NCBI RefSeq assembly: GCF_014645235.1
Contig: NZ_BMLM01000002.1
Coordinates: 124,001 to 188,000 of the forward strand
Direction: 5' to 3'
DNA length: 64,000 nt
Source of the DNA: Agrococcus terreus
Lineage (GTDB): Bacteria; Actinomycetota; Actinomycetes; Actinomycetales; Microbacteriaceae
The notes beneath the pieces are model-generated. The model ran no database searches. It saw nothing but the letters and a program-made list of their open reading frames with translations, and was not told the origin of the DNA. Both the position numbers and the translations under genes were made by a program. Shown here piece after piece: positions 61,716-64,000 of this stretch (the stretch's first letter is position 1; the number at the start of each line of letters is the position of its first letter).

Positions 61716-62468
61716 TCATGCTCCCACGTCGAGCAGCGCGCGGGCCTCCGGATCGTCGCGGATGGCCCAGTCGACCGGCCGCGCACCCATGGCCTCGAGC
61801 GCGGCGTTGGCGCGCGAGAACGGCCGGGAGCCGAAGAACCCGCGACGCGCCGAGAGCGGCGAGGGATGCGCGGAGGCGAGCACGGCGACGCCCGGCGCGC
61901 CCTCGAGCAGCGGCGCGAGAGACTGCGCCTGCGCGCCCCACAGGATCGCGACGAGCGGCACGGGCGCGCCGTCGGCGTCGCGGCGCGCGACGAGGGCGCG
62001 GATCGCGGCCTCGGTCACGGCCTCCCATCCCCATCCCCGGTGCGAGCCGGCCTCGCCCGCGCGCACCGTGAGCACGCGGTTGAGCAGCAGCACGCCCTGG
62101 TCGGTCCACGCGCTCAGGTCGCCGTGCCCCGCGGGGCGCAGCCCCAGGTCGTCCTGGAGCTCGCGGTAGAGGTTCTGGAGCGAGCGCGGCACGGGCCGGA
62201 CGCGCCGGTCGACGGCGAAGGCGAGGCCGATCGGATGCCCCGGCGTCGGGTACGGATCCTGGCCGACGACGAGCACCCGGACCGCGTCGAGCGGCTGCTC
62301 GAGCGCGCGCAGCACGTGCTCGGGCGCCGGCAGCCAGGCGCGCCCGGCCGTGGCCTCCTCGGCGAGCCGCGCCCGGAGCGCCTCGAGCTCGGGGGCGACG
62401 GCCTCGAGCGCCTCCGCCCAGCCGGCGCCCAGGCCGTCGAGCGGCGAGGGCGCGGAGGAAGGAGGCAC
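61716..62468 (-). CDS. ung: Uracil-DNA glycosylase (family 1)
   Basis: Removes uracil from DNA. The 250-residue protein has motif [19 protein letters not shown] (His of GQDPYH replaced by Pro, as in actinobacteria), motif B region [17 protein letters not shown] and the minor-groove loop [23 protein letters not shown] start with GGAGGAAGGAGG upstream. 16 bp after the S51-like gene. Confidence 0.95.
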   Translation of the reverse strand: MPPSSAPSPLDGLGAGWAEALEAVAPELEALRARLAEEATAGRAWLPAPEHVLRALEQPLDAVRVLVVGQDPYPTPGHPIGLAFAVDRRVRPVPRSLQNLYRELQDDLGLRPAGHGDLSAWTDQGVLLLNRVLTVRAGEAGSHRGWGWEAVTEAAIRALVARRDADGAPVPLVAILWGAQAQSLAPLLEGAPGVAVLASAHPSPLSARRGFFGSRPFSRANAALEAMGARPVDWAIRDDPEARALLDVGA

Positions 62469-62484
62469 GGGTCGAAGGTCGGTG

Positions 62485-63228
62485 TCAGGAGCCGGCGGCC
62501 TCAGCGGCGTCGCCGCCGCTCGCCGCGAGCACGCCGACCGAGACGCGGTCGCCGTCGAGCGCCGCCGTCCAGACGTTGCCGTCGCCCGCGACCTCGAGCC
62601 CGCCGGGACCGACGATGAGCGAGGTGTTCTCGTCGATGCCGACGAGCCGGTCGGCGAGGCCCGCCGACGCGATCGCGACGACGCGGCCGAGGTTGCCGTA
62701 CTGCGCCACGTGGACGTCGACGACGAGGTCGACGAGGCCGAGGCCGGCGTCGAGGGTCACCTCGTCGAGGCCCTCGCCGCTCGCCTGCTGCGTCACCGGC
62801 ACGCCGCCGATCCGCCAGCCGCCGAGCAGCGCCACGTCACCGGCGATCATGGCGCCGGCCGAGAAGCCCGCGTAGGGCACGCCGGTCGAGACGAGCCCTC
62901 GGATGGTGTCGGCCGCTGGCATGACGGCCGCGTGGTAGCCGGGGGTGAGGCCGCCGCCGACGAAGATGCCGTCGGCGCCGCCGAGGTCGGTGGGCAGCAG
63001 GGTGCGCTCGGTCGTGAGCTGCACGATGCGCACCTCGCCCGCGCCGAGCTTGCCGAGGTCGTCGCGGTAGTCGTCGTGCCAGCTCGCGCCCGCGGCCTCG
63101 GTCTCGGCCCAGAGGACGACGGCGATCGTGGGCGGCCCGCCGGCGCGCTCGCGCGCCTCGTCGACGAAGCGGCCGGTCCAGCGCGACTCGTCGTCGGCCC
63201 AGCCGCCGCCCAGGAGGTGGATGCTCAT
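62485..63228 (-). CDS. S51-type serine peptidase (cyanophycinase/dipeptidase E-like)
   Basis: 247 residues, type 1 glutamine amidotransferase-like fold. Nucleophilic serine in [13 protein letters not shown], oxyanion region [20 protein letters not shown], and [17 protein letters not shown] carrying the His. Peptidase E cleaves Asp-X dipeptides, cyanophycinase digests the polymer; with no cyanophycin synthetase in view, a dipeptidase role is more likely. TTGGAT lies six bases before ATG. Confidence 0.82.
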   Translation of the reverse strand: MSIHLLGGGWADDESRWTGRFVDEARERAGGPPTIAVVLWAETEAAGASWHDDYRDDLGKLGAGEVRIVQLTTERTLLPTDLGGADGIFVGGGLTPGYHAAVMPAADTIRGLVSTGVPYAGFSAGAMIAGDVALLGGWRIGGVPVTQQASGEGLDEVTLDAGLGLVDLVVDVHVAQYGNLGRVVAIASAGLADRLVGIDENTSLIVGPGGLEVAGDGNVWTAALDGDRVSVGVLAASGGDAAEAAGS

Positions 63229-63309
63229 GCCTCGATCCAAGCACGGCACGGCGATGAGGCACCCGCACCCGCGAGCCACGACGGATGTCTGACAGGGCAG
63301 GATGGGGGC

Positions 63310-64000
63310 ATGCGCGTCCTCATCACCGGCGGAGCCGGCTTCGTCGGCACCCAGCTCGCCCACCGCATCCTCGCCGACGGCTCGCCCGTCGCCGTCGACG
63401 CCCTCACGCTGCTCGACATCGCCGAGCCCCGGCCGGAGCTGCTCGCCGACGAGCGCGTCCGCGCCCTCGTGGGCCCGATCGGCGACCGCCTCGACGAGAT
63501 CGGCGAGGTCGACCTCGTGCTGCACCTCGCGGGCGTCGTCAGCGGCGCCGCCGAGGCCGACCTCGACCTCGGCATGCGCACGAACCTCGACGACACCCGC
63601 GCGCTGCTCGACCTGCTCCGCGCGCAGCGCGACGGCCGCGCCGAGCCGGCGACGCTCGTCTTCACGAGCACCCTCGCCGTGTTCGGGCGCGACCCGGAGC
63701 TCGGCATGGCCGACGTCATCGCCGACGACACGATCGCCCGCCCGCAGTCCAGCTACGGCACGCAGAAGCTCATGGCCGAGCTGCTCGTCGCCGACTACGC
63801 CCGCCGCGGCCTGCTGCGCGCGCGGCAGGTGCGCCTGCAGACCGTCGCCGTGCGACCCGGCGCACCGAACGCCGCCGCGTCGAGCTTCGTCTCGGGGATC
63901 GTGCGGGAGCCCGTGGCGGGCGTGCGGGCCGTGTGCCCGGTCGAGCTCGACACGCCGATCTCGCTCTCCTCGCCCGGCGCGACCGTCGACGCGCTCGTGC
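63310..64000 (+). CDS. NAD-dependent epimerase/dehydratase, 3' part outside window
   Basis: Extended SDR of which 230 residues are present. MRVLITGGAGFVGTQLAHRI gives the NAD(P) loop GGAGFVG, and the catalytic Tyr-Lys pair is in SSYGTQKLMAELLVADY (YGTQK), with the Ser in FTSTLAVFG. The sequence pattern resembles D-erythronate dehydrogenase (DenD) and related NAD epimerases. ATG is 81 bp from the divergent S51 gene. Truncated by the window end. Confidence 0.85.
   Translation, partial: MRVLITGGAGFVGTQLAHRILADGSPVAVDALTLLDIAEPRPELLADERVRALVGPIGDRLDEIGEVDLVLHLAGVVSGAAEADLDLGMRTNLDDTRALLDLLRAQRDGRAEPATLVFTSTLAVFGRDPELGMADVIADDTIARPQSSYGTQKLMAELLVADYARRGLLRARQVRLQTVAVRPGAPNAAASSFVSGIVREPVAGVRAVCPVELDTPISLSSPGATVDALV

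Overview
The window is chromosomal DNA of a high-GC (roughly 70% or more by eye) Gram-positive actinobacterium, most likely Microbacteriaceae and possibly Agrococcus-like. The placement is inferred from gene order (argS-lysA-hom-thrC-thrB-rho-prfA then prmC-tsaC-wecA-atpI-atpBEFHAG-atpD), a mycothiol glycosyltransferase (mshA), GTP-dependent PEP carboxykinase, a RamB-type regulator and a Flp/Tad pilus lacking any outer-membrane secretin. No species call can be proven from the sequence alone.

Layout. 1-7.3 kb (minus strand): F-type ATP synthase operon atpI-B-E-F-H-A-G-D, with atpD cut by the window edge, preceded by the WecA-type lipid-carrier sugar-phosphate transferase. 7.3-8.9 kb: tsaC/sua5 and prmC. 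9.0-20.3 kb: an accessory block separating prmC from prfA: cysK-cysE; a paired SMR guanidinium-type exporter behind a guanidine-III riboswitch; an IclR-regulated cluster (GntP permease, type III CoA-transferase, HMG-CoA-lyase-type enzyme); a small kinase, an SdpI-like membrane protein, an AhpD/CMD-fold protein, a secreted ScyD/E-like propeller and an MFS transporter. 20.3-30.9 kb: prfA, rho (long disordered N-terminus), thrB, thrC, hom, lysA, then mpg on the opposite strand and argS. 31-41 kb: a lipoprotein, a transglutaminase-like protein, and a Flp/Tad pilus operon (flp-tadE-tadG-cpaB-tadZ-tadA-tadB-tadC) with the prepilin peptidase divergently encoded behind a TetR gene. 41.1 kb: tRNA-Arg(CCG). 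41.3-42.7 kb: TetR, then CsoR-CopZ with a textbook copper operator. 42.7-45.6 kb: acyltransferase, VOC protein, AraC-type regulator and a catalytically degenerate arsenate-reductase-like protein. 45.7-49.3 kb: RamB-like regulator divergent from pckG. 49.4-54.6 kb: PaiB-like protein, ECF sigma factor with putative anti-sigma partner, then a TPM/coiled-coil envelope protein and PspA. 54.7-64 kb: crotonase, mshA, a small HExxH protein, GNATs, amidase, ung, an S51-type peptidase and a truncated NAD-dependent epimerase.

Regulation and structure. Many genes have a TANNNT hexamer placed 6-8 bases before the start codon with no Shine-Dalgarno sequence, the layout of leaderless actinobacterial transcripts. 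Strong hairpin terminators lie after flp, copZ and pspA. Two loci (29.05 and 58.3 kb) carry the same roughly 125-bp composite inverted-repeat element in opposite orientations; one has expanded into a 30-bp x 3 tandem array. No prophage, transposase, CRISPR array or rRNA was seen. The only gene-free stretch above 300 bases is 39375-39746.
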